The notes under the pieces are model-generated. The model ran no database searches. It was not told the origin of the DNA and was given only the letters and a program-made list of their open reading frames with translations. A DNA stretch of 33,480 nt, from contig NZ_JAAOZT010000016.1 in NCBI RefSeq assembly GCF_011947285.1, positions 1 to 33,480 of the forward strand, given 5' to 3'. The position numbers were made by a program, and so were the translations under genes. This document shows positions 14,871 to 23,737 of the stretch, in pieces (position 1 is the stretch's first letter; each line of letters begins with the position of its first letter). Source of the stretch: Glaciimonas immobilis (lineage in GTDB: Bacteria; Pseudomonadota; Gammaproteobacteria; Burkholderiales; Burkholderiaceae_D).

Positions 14871-16397
14871 CTAATCTTCCCGACGCAGATGCGGGAACAA
14901 AATCACATCACGAATATTTGGCGAATCGGTGATGAGCATCATCAGACGATCAATCCCAATACCGCAACCGCCGGTCGGTGGCAAACCGTATTCCAGTGCG
15001 CGGATATAGTCAGCGTCGTAATACATCGCTTCTTCATCACCAGCATCTTTGGCAGCCACTTGCGCCTGAAAACGCGCTGCCTGATCTTCGGAGTCATTCA
15101 ACTCTGAGAAACCATTGGCGATTTCGCGGCCAGTCATGAACAGCTCGAAGCGCTCAGTGATACCGGGCAGCGTGTCAGATGCGCGGGCCAACGGCGATAC
15201 TTCGATCGGATAGTCGATGATGTAGGTGGGATCCCACAATTGCGCTTCTGCAGTTTCTTCAAACAGCGCCAGTTGCAACGCGCCTAGTCCGGCGGTGGCG
15301 AATGGTTTGACACCGAATTTTACCAATTCAGTTTTGATAAAGTCGGCATTGTGCAATTGCGCATCTTCATAATGTGGCGCGTATTTATTGATTGCGCCAA
15401 CAATCGTCAGCCGTTCAAACGGCTTGCTCAAATCCAGTTCGCGGCCTTGATAGGTCAGTGTGGCTGTGCCATGCGCATCGATGGCGGCCTGACGAATGAC
15501 TTGTTCGGTGAACGTCATCAACCATTGATAGTCCACATACGCCGCATAGAATTCCATCATCGTGAATTCTGGATTATGACGCGGCGATACGCCTTCGTTA
15601 CGGAAGTTACGATTGACTTCAAACACCCGCTCAAAACCGCCGACTACCAAACGCTTCAAATACAATTCCGGCGCGATACGCAAGAACATTTGCATGTCGA
15701 GTGCGTTGTGATGAGTGATGAAAGGCTTTGCAGCCGCACCGCCGGGAATGGTGTGCAACATTGGCGTCTCGACTTCCATAAAGTCGTTTTTTTCCATGAA
15801 GCGGCGGATTGACGACATCGTGGCGGTACGGGCCTTGAACGTGCGGCGTGTTTCTTCGCTCATGATCAGGTCAACGTAGCGCTGGCGGTATTTGGTTTCT
15901 TGATTCGACAGACCGTGAAACTTGTCCGGCAACGGGCGCAACGATTTGGTCAACAAGCGCAGGACGTTGATCTTGATCGACAACTCACCAGTTTTAGTCT
16001 TAAACAGTGTGCCTTCTGCACCCAGAATGTCGCCCAGATCGTAATGTTTAAAGGCTTCGTATTCTGCTTCGCCAGCGAGTTCTTTGGTGATGAATAACTG
16101 AATCCGTCCATCGGCTTTAGGGCCGGAGGCATCTTGCAGAGTTGCGAACGAGGCCTTGCCCATGACGCGTTTTAACATCATGCGTCCGGCGACTACAACC
16201 TTGACATCGGCGGCTTCTAGTTCTTCCTTCTCCATCTCCGCGTATTGCGCGTGTAGGTCGGCAGCTTTCTGCTTTGGTCGAAAGTCGTTCGGGAATGCCA
16301 CGCCTTGGGTACGCAGCGCAGTTAATTTGGCGCGACGTTCGGCGATGATTTTGTTTTCGTCTTGTGGGACAGGTTGTGGCAGATTGTCTGTCGTCAT
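14871..16397 (-). CDS. lysS: Lysyl-tRNA synthetase, class II
   Basis: LysRS charges tRNA-Lys. At 508 residues it is close to E. coli LysS (505). An N-terminal OB-fold anticodon-binding domain ([18 protein letters not shown] region) is followed by the class II catalytic core. Motif 2 is [20 protein letters not shown] and motif 3 is [13 protein letters not shown]. The ATG at 16397 (MTTDNLPQ) is preferred, with AAAGAG upstream; a longer frame to 16445 adds 16 residues not typical of the family. It lies 183 bp downstream of prfB on the same strand, the prfB-lysS order known from E. coli, and is probably cotranscribed. Confidence 0.96.
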   Translation of the reverse strand: MTTDNLPQPVPQDENKIIAERRAKLTALRTQGVAFPNDFRPKQKAADLHAQYAEMEKEELEAADVKVVVAGRMMLKRVMGKASFATLQDASGPKADGRIQLFITKELAGEAEYEAFKHYDLGDILGAEGTLFKTKTGELSIKINVLRLLTKSLRPLPDKFHGLSNQETKYRQRYVDLIMSEETRRTFKARTATMSSIRRFMEKNDFMEVETPMLHTIPGGAAAKPFITHHNALDMQMFLRIAPELYLKRLVVGGFERVFEVNRNFRNEGVSPRHNPEFTMMEFYAAYVDYQWLMTFTEQVIRQAAIDAHGTATLTYQGRELDLSKPFERLTIVGAINKYAPHYEDAQLHNADFIKTELVKFGVKPFATAGLGALQLALFEETAEAQLWDPTYIIDYPIEVSPLARASDTLPGITERFELFMTGREIANGFSELNDSEDQAARFQAQVAAKDAGDEEAMYYDADYIRALEYGLPPTGGCGIGIDRLMMLITDSPNIRDVILFPHLRRED

Positions 16398-16491
16398 GTC
16401 AGGCTCTTTTTGATTGGTACTGTGGGATAGCGGTTGCTGGAACAACGGGTGCCGAATTGATGGCGGGTTTTACATCGCCGGAATGTGCCAT

Positions 16492-16525
16492 CGTTGCGTC
16501 CGGTAATAATGCACCCGACGCAACG
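16492..16525. repeat. Inverted repeat in the prfB-lysS spacer
   Basis: CGTTGCGTC (16492-16500) and GACGCAACG (16517-16525) form a perfect 9-bp inverted repeat around 16 bases. No T-run follows on either strand, so it is not a standard terminator. It could be an RNA-processing or stability element in the prfB-lysS transcript. Confidence 0.5.
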
Positions 16526-16580
16526 TTTACCTTCCTGATTCGGCCTTGCATTTCATGTAGTCGATACCGCAGTCAATACG

Positions 16581-17685
16581 CTAGACGCCTTGCTTTAGCG
16601 ACGCAGCAATGAAGTCGTCCAGATCGCCGTCGAGGATGGCTTTGGTATTGCCACTCTCAAAGTTGGTGCGCAAATCTTTAATGCGCGACTGATCCAGCAC
16701 GTACGAACGAATCTGATGACCCCAGCCGACGTCGGTCTTGGAGTCTTCAAGCTTTTGTTGCTCGGTCATGCGGTTGCGTAATTCCAGCTCATACAACTTG
16801 GCTTTCAGCATATCCCACGCTTCTGCGCGGTTACGATGCTGACTGCGGTCGTTTTGGCACTGGACGACGATACCGGACGGGCCATGCGTCAAACGGACAG
16901 CGGAGTCGGTCTTGTTAATATGCTGACCACCTGCGCCGGATGCACGATAGGTATCCACCCGGACGTCGGCAGGATTGACGTCAATATCAATCGAGTCATC
17001 GACTTCCGGATAAACGAACAAGCTGGAGAACGACGTGTGACGACCATTGGCCGAGTCAAAAGGCGACTTTCTGACCAACCGATGTACGCCAGTTTCAGTA
17101 CGCAAAAAGCCGTAGGCATAGTCGCCTTCTACTTTTAATGTCGCAGTCTTGATACCGGCAACCTCGCCGTCAGATTGCTCCATGATCTCGACTTTGAAAC
17201 CCTTGCGTTCGCAATAGCGCAAATACTGGCGCAGCAACATCGATGCCCAATCCTGTGCTTCCGTACCGCCAGCACCGGCCTGGATATCGATAAAGCAGTT
17301 ATTCGGGTCCATCGGATTGTTGAACATGCGTCGGAATTCCAATCCTTCGACCAGCTTTTTGAGCTCTTCGGTATCGGCTTCCACGGCTTCTACGGTGTCT
17401 TCGTCCTGTTCGTCGCGTGCCATCTGAAACAGATCGCTGGTATCGCGCAGTTCGGACTCAATCTTCGTCAGGGTAAAGACGATAGATTCTAATGATTTCT
17501 TTTCTTTCCCGAGTTCCTGAGCGCGTTTCTGGTCACTCCAGACTTCCGGATCTTCGAGTTCACCATTGACTTGATCGAGTTTCTCTACTTTAGTATCGAA
17601 GTCAAAGATACCTCCGTAATTCAGTCTCACGCGAGGTGAGGTCGGCGAGGAGGGCTTGCAGGGAATTTAAGCGTTCGGCTTCCAT
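16581..17685 (-). CDS. prfB: Peptide chain release factor 2, expressed by programmed +1 frameshift
   Basis: RF2 recognises UGA and UAA stop codons and triggers peptide release. The gene has two frames. Codons 1-27 run from ATG at 17685 to CTT at 17607-17605, followed by an in-frame TGA (17604-17602). The main frame continues with GAC at 17603-17601 and ends at 16581. The joined product is 367 residues (E. coli 365). The junction reads ETELRRYL then DFDTKVEKL, matching E. coli. RF2 marks are the SPF tripeptide that reads stop codons ([15 protein letters not shown]) and the peptidyl-transferase GGQ in [20 protein letters not shown]. An alternative ATG lies two codons upstream at 17691. Low RF2 slows reading of the UGA and favours the shift, giving autoregulation. 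Confidence 0.96.
17601..17616 (-). promoter_or_regulatory. prfB programmed +1 frameshift site
   Basis: On the minus strand the site reads CGG AGG TAT CTT TGA C. The internal Shine-Dalgarno-like CGGAGG, the slippery CTT and the TGA followed by C have the same spacing as in the E. coli prfB element (AGG GGG TAT CTT TGA C). Confidence 0.95.
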
Positions 17686-17918
17686 GATCATGTCTCTTGC
17701 GATAAACCCTAAATTATACGCGACACCTAGGCGAGACACTGCATATAGAACCTAAAACCATCGGCGAAGCCACGTTCTGATCAGTAATTCGGCGTCTATC
17801 GTTGAGTTAATGTGAACTTTTGTCAGATTTGGGGTCTCAGAGCGGGAGCAATTTACAAGCCGGTAAGGGCTTTGTAACATTTAGTTCTATTTTTTACTGT
17901 ACAAAAGATAATCGAATT

Positions 17919-18671
17919 ATGTCAAAAAAGTTCCAAAAAGAAACTATCTATCCTTTAGCGTTAGGCGTTGCATTAACCTTTACGCTCGCAGGCTGCGGGT
18001 TATTTACACCGCCGCCGACACCACATGGCGAAGTGCAGGGCGCGTCCGTAACCGCTGGCGAGCTGGCGCAATCAGACGTGAACCGGGTCGCCACCCTTGC
18101 CATGCGCGACAATCTGGATAGTCTCTATCGCTTGCTGGACAAGTTGTACCGGCGCAATCCCGCCGAATGGAAAAAGACTGCGTCGAGCCGTGAAGACGCG
18201 ATCAAGCGTGTGCGGAATTCGCTAGAAGCGCACCAGCCATGGGCCGAGTTGCAAGGCAAACATGACATCGCGGCACTGTCGCTGGCACTCGACGCCAATT
18301 TTCAGGGCGACCGTGCTGCCGCGTTTATTTATGCTACCGGCGACATGATGATTACTGCGCATGGTGGTAAAACGTCCTTTTATCTAATCGATGGTCTAAA
18401 TGCGCAATATCTCTATAACGCGGCACGTAACATGGAAATCGCGACATGGATTTTGGGTAGCCGCCGCAGTCCGGCTGGTCAGATATTGTTGCTATCCAAC
18501 GATATTTCGGACGCCGAGCACAATCTGAGCTTCGAGCGAGAGTTCGGCAAGATCATTGGCCGGATTGATTTGTTGTCGGTGGTTGTGATTGAGAAATACC
18601 GGCGTGCAGGTATAACTTACGCTCAAAATTTAGTGGGTGGAACGTTCTTGCAATTCTTGCCCGTACGCTAA
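17919..18671 (+). CDS. Predicted lipoprotein of unknown function
   Basis: The 250-residue protein starts MSKKFQKETIYPLALGVALT, a lipoprotein signal ending in the lipobox LAGC, followed by a Pro-rich stretch (LFTPPPTPHGE). The mature part is mostly helical (DVNRVATLAMRDNLDSLYRL and similar). The middle is more hydrophobic (AAFIYATGDMMITAHGGKTS), and the end contains VIEKYRRAGITYAQNLVGG. I do not recognise a named domain; several betaproteobacteria have a similar conserved lipoprotein, as far as I recall. The start at 17919 is chosen because the signal peptide begins there; a longer frame to 17820 adds 33 unlikely residues. It is divergent from prfB. Confidence 0.75.
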   Translation: MSKKFQKETIYPLALGVALTFTLAGCGLFTPPPTPHGEVQGASVTAGELAQSDVNRVATLAMRDNLDSLYRLLDKLYRRNPAEWKKTASSREDAIKRVRNSLEAHQPWAELQGKHDIAALSLALDANFQGDRAAAFIYATGDMMITAHGGKTSFYLIDGLNAQYLYNAARNMEIATWILGSRRSPAGQILLLSNDISDAEHNLSFEREFGKIIGRIDLLSVVVIEKYRRAGITYAQNLVGGTFLQFLPVR

Positions 18672-18692
18672 AGCAAACTTACTGTGCTTTTT

Positions 18693-18726
18693 AACGGTCG
18701 TTATTGGAACCGTTAGTACATTTTTT
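18693..18726 (+). terminator. Weak terminator candidate after the lipoprotein gene
   Basis: AACGGT and ACCGTT form a 6-bp stem around 10 bases, followed after AGTACA by six T residues. The gap between stem and T-run is longer than usual, so this is only a candidate. Confidence 0.35.
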
Positions 18727-18746
18727 ATCCAAAACATTGCCGATGC

Positions 18747-20132
18747 TTATATCTGATCCGTCGTCACCGTAATCGCGGCATGCGGTGGCGTATGGGCGAC
18801 GGTGGCCGCGACGGTGGTGATCCGTGCGCGGACCACACTAATGGCTTGTTTGAGCGCATACACGTCGCCAAAATACTGCTGCGGAATATTGATTTGATTG
18901 GCGTTGGCATCAATTTCTTCGATCTCACGTCGCCACTGCCTTACGTGGTCCTCGGTCGGATTTTTGGTGGCCCATATTTCATCTTCCAGAGATTTTATTT
19001 CGCGATACCAGACGACCAGCCGCTTTCTCATCGTGGCAGCATAGATCCTTGGAATGACCTGAAGCAATCCGAATAATAACGCCATAAACGGCAATAAAAT
19101 AATAAATCGACGTTCAATAAAATTGGCTAGCCAGAACGGCAGATAGCGTTGCAAGAATGGACGCCCCGATTTGAAATAGCGCCTGGTTTCATCCGAGATC
19201 GGAAAGTCTTCCGCATTCTGATTGGGAAAGTATCCGCGCGGCGTGAAGTAGTCCTGCCCCGCATGGATTTCATTAGCGCCATCAAGCAGTAAATAGACCA
19301 GCGCCGGATGTAGCGCTTCTTTAGATACCAGCAACGCGGTTGCAGCTAATAACGTTACGTCGGTATGCGGCAAGTCGTCCGCCAGACTGGTGGAGGCACG
19401 GGGAAAGGTCACCTTTGACAGTGCTGGAAATTGACGCACCAGCGCGTCGGCCTGTACAAAATTCATGAGCTTCAGATCGCTTCTCAGCAGCGTTTGCATC
19501 ATCTGCGAATCGGGGCGGCCAATAAAAAATGCCGCGTCCAGGCTGCCGTTTTTAAGCGCGTCGTACGCTTTATGTGCGCCCAGTTCCTGCAGCCTGGTGT
19601 TCTGTTGGGTCAGGCCATTTTGCTTGAGTAAATCGCTCGCCACAATGCGCAGGCCGCTCCCGGGAACGCCTATCGAGATACGTTTACCTTGCAACTGCGA
19701 TAGTCGGTCGATGGCGGTGGTTCCCTGATAAAACACCCAGATGGGTTCGTACGATACAGCGGCAATGGTTTGCAAATTGGGGGCATCCATTGCATCGCCG
19801 ATGCCAGACTGCACGAAGCCGACTTCATACGCGCTATGCGCATCCTTGAGTCGATCAAAATTTTGAACAGCACCGGATGACGGGCGTATGTCAAGGGTGA
19901 TTCCTTCGCGCTTCAACACTTTTGCATAACGCTCTGCAAAACCGTGATAAATCCCACCATCGGCCCCCGTAGTAATGACAATTGTGCGCTGTACCGCAGG
20001 TTTTAAAATGGTAATCAACAACCAGATCACGCCCGAAAGCAATAGCACGCCACACACGATAATCATCCGTAACCGTCTGCGGGTCATCAGTGGTTTTTGA
20101 ATGCGATGCAGGGGCGGGCGTGGTCTGGGCAT
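18747..20132 (-). CDS. Membrane-anchored TAXI-family (TRAP) solute-binding protein
   Basis: TAXI proteins are the periplasmic binding subunits of a class of TRAP transporters. The domain starts TIVITTGADGGIYHGFAERY (50-69), with LDIRPSSGAVQNFDRL, VGFVQSGIGDAM and SIGVPGSGLRIVASDLL (153-169). The 461-residue protein is not a simple secreted receptor. It has an N-terminal membrane anchor (about 23-43), a second membrane segment (about 342-365) and a C-terminal charged, partly coiled-coil cytoplasmic tail (about 370-440). No TRAP permease lies near. It may therefore act as a sensor or a docking protein. It lies between recJ and prfB on the same strand. The start is uncertain: ATG 20132 lacks a clear ribosome binding site and Met16 is an alternative. 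Confidence 0.8.
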   Translation of the reverse strand: MPRPRPPLHRIQKPLMTRRRLRMIIVCGVLLLSGVIWLLITILKPAVQRTIVITTGADGGIYHGFAERYAKVLKREGITLDIRPSSGAVQNFDRLKDAHSAYEVGFVQSGIGDAMDAPNLQTIAAVSYEPIWVFYQGTTAIDRLSQLQGKRISIGVPGSGLRIVASDLLKQNGLTQQNTRLQELGAHKAYDALKNGSLDAAFFIGRPDSQMMQTLLRSDLKLMNFVQADALVRQFPALSKVTFPRASTSLADDLPHTDVTLLAATALLVSKEALHPALVYLLLDGANEIHAGQDYFTPRGYFPNQNAEDFPISDETRRYFKSGRPFLQRYLPFWLANFIERRFIILLPFMALLFGLLQVIPRIYAATMRKRLVVWYREIKSLEDEIWATKNPTEDHVRQWRREIEEIDANANQINIPQQYFGDVYALKQAISVVRARITTVAATVAHTPPHAAITVTTDQI

Positions 20133-20279
20133 AGGTTCGGGAGGCCGGTTGGTATCAAAACACTATCGTCTGCTTTGCTGCAGTGTTCAAGCTAACAAAT
20201 CATCTGTGCTCGCGGTGTTTCTTCGTTACCGTATGTTCTGGCTGCAGCAATTATCAGCAGCCATCCAGTCGACGCTAGC

Positions 20280-20357
20280 GATCAAGGCTAAGAATTAAGG
20301 CTAAGAATCAAGGCTAACAATCAAGGCTAAGAATCAAGACTAAGAATCAAGGCTAAC
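20280..20357 (+). repeat. Six tandem copies of a 13-bp repeat
   Basis: Six consecutive 13-base units follow the consensus AATCAAGGCTAAG, each differing by at most two bases (for example GATCAAGGCTAAG, AATTAAGGCTAAG, AATCAAGGCTAAC, AATCAAGACTAAG). The array lies in the 271-bp spacer between the TAXI-type gene and recJ, downstream of recJ. The unit contains GGCTAA, shared with other spacers in this window. There are no unique spacers between units, so it is a minisatellite and not a CRISPR. Confidence 0.9.
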
Positions 20358-20403
20358 AATCGACGGTATTAAAATAAAAGGCGCAGTCTTTGCCGCCACA
20401 GGA

Positions 20404-22101
20404 CTACCCTAACGCTTCCGCATGCTCCACCATTAGCTGAACTTTGGTGACACCGTTAAACTCATTGGCATCAAGCCGAAACGCCACCTTTGCCTTGCCG
20501 CCGAGGGCATCGGTGTGACCGAACCAGATTGCATCATAACGTACACCATTTCTTTCCAGCAGGAGTTTGAGGTGCTTTTCTTTCAGAATACGCTGACTGA
20601 TTATTCTGAACTCATCGCAAAATACCGGGGGTGCAAAACCCTGTCCCCATACTTGTCCTTCCATCTGTTCGATAAATTGCGTGGTGTAATAGGCATCTTC
20701 TAGCGGGCCGTCGGTTTCAATGACGCGTTCAAGTTGATGTTTGCCTAACCACGCGCTGCCAACCTTTTCAAACGCGGCAGAAAAGGTATCGAAGGCATCG
20801 GCGCGTATTGTCAGACCAGCAGCCATCGCGTGACCCCCAAATTTTTCGATCAGACTGGGCGCATGTTTGGACACTAAATCCAGCGCGTCACGTAAATGGA
20901 ACCCCGGGATCGAACGACCAGAGCCTTTGATCATACCGTCGCCGCCCGGTGCGAACGTTATGGTCGGGCGAAAAAACTTATCCTTTAAGCGTGACGCAAC
21001 GATACCGATCACACCCTGGTGCCATGAAGCGTCAAATACGCTGATCGTGTTGCTGTCCGCCGGACTGAAATTGTCGAGTAGCGCGAGCGCGGTATCCTGC
21101 ATGCCGGATTCAATCTCACGCCGTTCTTTATTGATGCCGTCCAGCTCTTGCGCAATAGCCCAGGCCCGGCCTTCATCGTCCGTCGTGAGGCATTCGATAC
21201 CCAGCGCCATATCGGCCAGTCGGCCCGCAGCATTCAGGCGTGGACCGACAGCAAAGCCGAGGTCGAATGGCGTGGCGCGGCGTGCTTCTCGTCCAGCCGC
21301 ACGGAATAGAGCGGCGATGCCGACGTGCATCCGTCCGGCCCGCATGCGTTTCAGGCCTTGCGCCACCAGAATTCGGTTGTTTGCGTCCAGTTTAACGACA
21401 TCGGCGACAGTGCCAAGCGCTACCAGATCAAGCAGGACATCCAGTTTTGGTTGCGTCTGCGCATCGAATATGCCGCGCTTACGCATTTCTGCACGTAACG
21501 CCAGCAATACATAAAACATGACGCCGACCCCGGCCAGATTTTTGCTGGGGAAGCCGCATTCCGGTTGATTGGGATTAACGATCACGCGCGCGGCGGGTAA
21601 GGTATCTGCTGGCAAATGATGATCGGTGACCACTACTTCGATCCCGCGCCGGTTGGCTTCGGCTACGCCATCAATACTGGCGATACCGTTGTCAACGGTC
21701 ACGATGATGTCGGGCGATTTTTCGCGCGCGGTCAGTTCGACTATTTCCGGGGTCAGGCCATAGCCGTACTCAAAGCGATTCGGCACGATGAAATCGACGT
21801 TTGCGCCCAGCAAGCGCAAACCGCGCAAGCCGACCGCACAGGCTGTAGCGCCGTCGCAGTCGTAATCGGCAACGATGACCATTTTCTTTTTCGCGGTAAT
21901 CGCATCGGCCAAAAAGCTGGCGGCGGCACCGATGTGTAATAAACCGCTGGGCGCAATCAATGCGCTTAATTCACTTTCGAGTTCTTTAACATCGAGCAGA
22001 CCGCGGGCAGCATATACGCGTGCCAAAACCGGATGAATACCGCTTTGGCGCAGACGTTCGGAATCGCGAAACGGATAGGGACGGGTGACGATGCGGGTCA
22101 T
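20404..22101 (-). CDS. recJ: Single-stranded-DNA-specific exonuclease RecJ
   Basis: RecJ is the 5'-3' single-strand exonuclease of the DHH family used in recombination (RecF pathway), mismatch and base excision repair. The 565-residue protein has DHH motif I VADYDCDG (77-84), motif II TVDNGI and motif III VVTDHHLP. GPRLNAAGRLADM marks the DHHA1-side motif. It overlaps the end of the upstream RpfE-type gene by 4 bp (ATG/stop overlap at 22098-22101), so translation is likely coupled. Downstream is a spacer with a 13-bp tandem repeat. Confidence 0.95.
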   Translation of the reverse strand: MTRIVTRPYPFRDSERLRQSGIHPVLARVYAARGLLDVKELESELSALIAPSGLLHIGAAASFLADAITAKKKMVIVADYDCDGATACAVGLRGLRLLGANVDFIVPNRFEYGYGLTPEIVELTAREKSPDIIVTVDNGIASIDGVAEANRRGIEVVVTDHHLPADTLPAARVIVNPNQPECGFPSKNLAGVGVMFYVLLALRAEMRKRGIFDAQTQPKLDVLLDLVALGTVADVVKLDANNRILVAQGLKRMRAGRMHVGIAALFRAAGREARRATPFDLGFAVGPRLNAAGRLADMALGIECLTTDDEGRAWAIAQELDGINKERREIESGMQDTALALLDNFSPADSNTISVFDASWHQGVIGIVASRLKDKFFRPTITFAPGGDGMIKGSGRSIPGFHLRDALDLVSKHAPSLIEKFGGHAMAAGLTIRADAFDTFSAAFEKVGSAWLGKHQLERVIETDGPLEDAYYTTQFIEQMEGQVWGQGFAPPVFCDEFRIISQRILKEKHLKLLLERNGVRYDAIWFGHTDALGGKAKVAFRLDANEFNGVTKVQLMVEHAEALG

Positions 22102-23282
22102 TCTGCGGCCTCGGTTGCGGCTGATTGTTCGGTTGTTTGCACGGCGCCTGTAAATGTCGCTTTCAACGATGGCTTGACCCAGAATTTTTTGAGCGAAAGC
22201 GATGTTGTGGTCGAGGTGCCGATGCGCGTATTGTCGGTAAATGTTAGCGTTAATTGTTTGAGCTTGCCGTTTTGCATGGCCAGCAGTAAGGGATTAAACC
22301 AGTTACGTTCCATTGCCTGAAATTGTTGTATCCACTCGGACCATTCGCCGGTAAGTGCTGGCGCGATTAAATAGTCGAGTAACAGAAAAGCACGTTCGCC
22401 AGGCGTATTTACGATTTCTTCGACGGTGCCGCTGTTTTGGCCGGAGGCGAGGGGCCTGTGATCAAAAGCGCGCAGCCAACCGTGCAGATTGAAGGCATGA
22501 CTATAATATTTTGGCGTACTAGTGGAGTCAATCGGCGGGACGCTCGCGCCGCCCCATAACCATAGTGAATTGACGGCTTGTTTGCCGCTCATGGCCCGTT
22601 GTTCGTTCAGGCTATTTTCGAACCATTGCATTTGTACTTCGTTTTGTAGTTTGCGCCACGCGCGATCACCTTGTCCGTGCGGCATCCAGATATCGACGTT
22701 GTGTCCACATGCGGCATCGGGGGTCGCCGTGTTCAGGTGTTGCCAGTCATCTGCGCGCATAAACCAGGTGTTGGCGTCGCCGTACAATAAGGTGCGGCGG
22801 TCTTCGACGAAAAGCGGCTTTGCCTCTTCAAATAGAAAGCGCGACTCTTGTTCCGATAACGATATCTGCCGAATATCGGTTAATACCAGATGATCGCGCG
22901 CGACATGGATGTGTGCCGGATGTAGTATGAACCAATGTCCCTGATCAGTATCCAGTCCGGCGGCGCGCATGGCGGCAATCGCCACGGGCGGACTGGAGGA
23001 CGGCTTGTCGGTTGAGTTGGTGCCGACGTCGTTGATAAAGTTGGTATTTAGGTTGGTATTTGCGCCGCTACTAAAGACTGTACTTAAGCCAAAGCGCTGC
23101 GACAGCCACACTTCATGTGGCAACGCTCGGGCAAACTCATCCATTACCTGTTGATGTTGACTACCCCCTTTAGCGCGCGCGACCAGCGTGGCAAGAGCGG
23201 GCATGTTTAGTTCACGCAATATATCGCGTGTTAGTTCCGTGGGTGGCAGGCCAAAAGGCAGCAATATGTCGAGATGGTTCAT
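22098..23282 (-). CDS. RpfE-type (COG4255-like) conserved protein
   Basis: This 394-residue protein resembles the RpfE-type/COG4255 family, found next to recJ in Xanthomonas and in betaproteobacteria. Typical segments are MNHLDILLPFGLPP at the start, LHPAHIHVARDHLVLTD, LYGDANTWFMR, DIWMPHGQGDRAWRKLQNE and the very characteristic NSLWLWGGASVPP. A relation to alkaline-phosphatase/phosphoglycerate-mutase-like folds has been proposed; the biochemical role is not known. The start at 23282 is chosen because the family begins MNHLDIL; upstream codons to 23441 are open but not family-like. It overlaps recJ by 4 bp. The first ~110 bp upstream are shared with a small divergent gene. Confidence 0.8.
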   Translation of the reverse strand: MNHLDILLPFGLPPTELTRDILRELNMPALATLVARAKGGSQHQQVMDEFARALPHEVWLSQRFGLSTVFSSGANTNLNTNFINDVGTNSTDKPSSSPPVAIAAMRAAGLDTDQGHWFILHPAHIHVARDHLVLTDIRQISLSEQESRFLFEEAKPLFVEDRRTLLYGDANTWFMRADDWQHLNTATPDAACGHNVDIWMPHGQGDRAWRKLQNEVQMQWFENSLNEQRAMSGKQAVNSLWLWGGASVPPIDSTSTPKYYSHAFNLHGWLRAFDHRPLASGQNSGTVEEIVNTPGERAFLLLDYLIAPALTGEWSEWIQQFQAMERNWFNPLLLAMQNGKLKQLTLTFTDNTRIGTSTTTSLSLKKFWVKPSLKATFTGAVQTTEQSAATEAAE

Positions 23283-23393
23283 GCCCGAATTGTAGGGCAT
23301 CTCGGGACCGGAAGCATGGAAACCCATCGCCTTCATACTGTTACTGGCGAATTCTGTGAATTTTCCTATACTGATATTTTGTAGGAGAAAACC

Positions 23394-23642
23394 ATGTCGC
23401 CAGAGTTGATCATCGATATGTGGAGTCGTACCAATCATCAAATGCCACGTGTTACTTTAGAGGACATCATAGAGATGTTAGCCACGGAGATTGCTAAAAT
23501 TTCCGATAAGTTGTCAGAAGAGGAGCTTTATCGCATGATTGCGGTGGGTGCTTTGTTGTATCAGCGCACTCACAAAGAGATGGGCAGTGTAAGCGCAGAT
23601 GCTTTGTTCAGGAAGTCCACGTACCGAGGCGGTAGCGCCTAG
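23394..23642 (+). CDS. Small protein of unknown function, 82 residues
   Basis: The reading frame has a good ribosome binding site (TAGGAG, eight bases before ATG) and a possible -10 TATACT at 23367-23372. The product is predicted to be mostly helical, with an acidic amphipathic middle (VTLEDIIEMLATEIAKISDK, then LSEEELYRMIAVGALLYQR). It has no signal peptide or membrane segment. I do not recognise the family. It is divergent from the RpfE-type gene. The upstream signals make a real gene more likely than not. Confidence 0.6.
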   Translation: MSPELIIDMWSRTNHQMPRVTLEDIIEMLATEIAKISDKLSEEELYRMIAVGALLYQRTHKEMGSVSADALFRKSTYRGGSA

Positions 23643-23684
23643 TCGGGCGTCTGGCGCTATAGACACTTTTATTTCTGTTGGTTT

Positions 23685-23737
23685 TTGCTTGGCAATGAAT
23701 AAAATAATATTTAATAATAAAAAATAATGCCAAGCAA
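23685..23737. repeat. 10-bp inverted repeat around an AT-only core
   Basis: TTGCTTGGCA (23685-23694) and TGCCAAGCAA (23728-23737) are perfect inverted copies separated by 33 bases that contain only one G. The structure could extrude as a cruciform, or the left part may belong to a terminator of the small gene. A 7-bp AATAATC repeat follows at about 23740-23770. Confidence 0.6.

Noticed and set aside
18747-20132. Complete TRAP transporter
   Set aside because: Only a binding-protein-like gene is present; no large or small permease subunit is encoded nearby.
20280-20357. Possible CRISPR array
   Set aside because: The 13-bp units abut one another with no unique spacers and are too short; no cas genes are present. 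It is a minisatellite.
22098-23282. DSF quorum-sensing (rpf) locus
   Set aside because: Only the RpfE-type gene is present. No synthase (rpfF) or sensor-regulator genes occur in the window.
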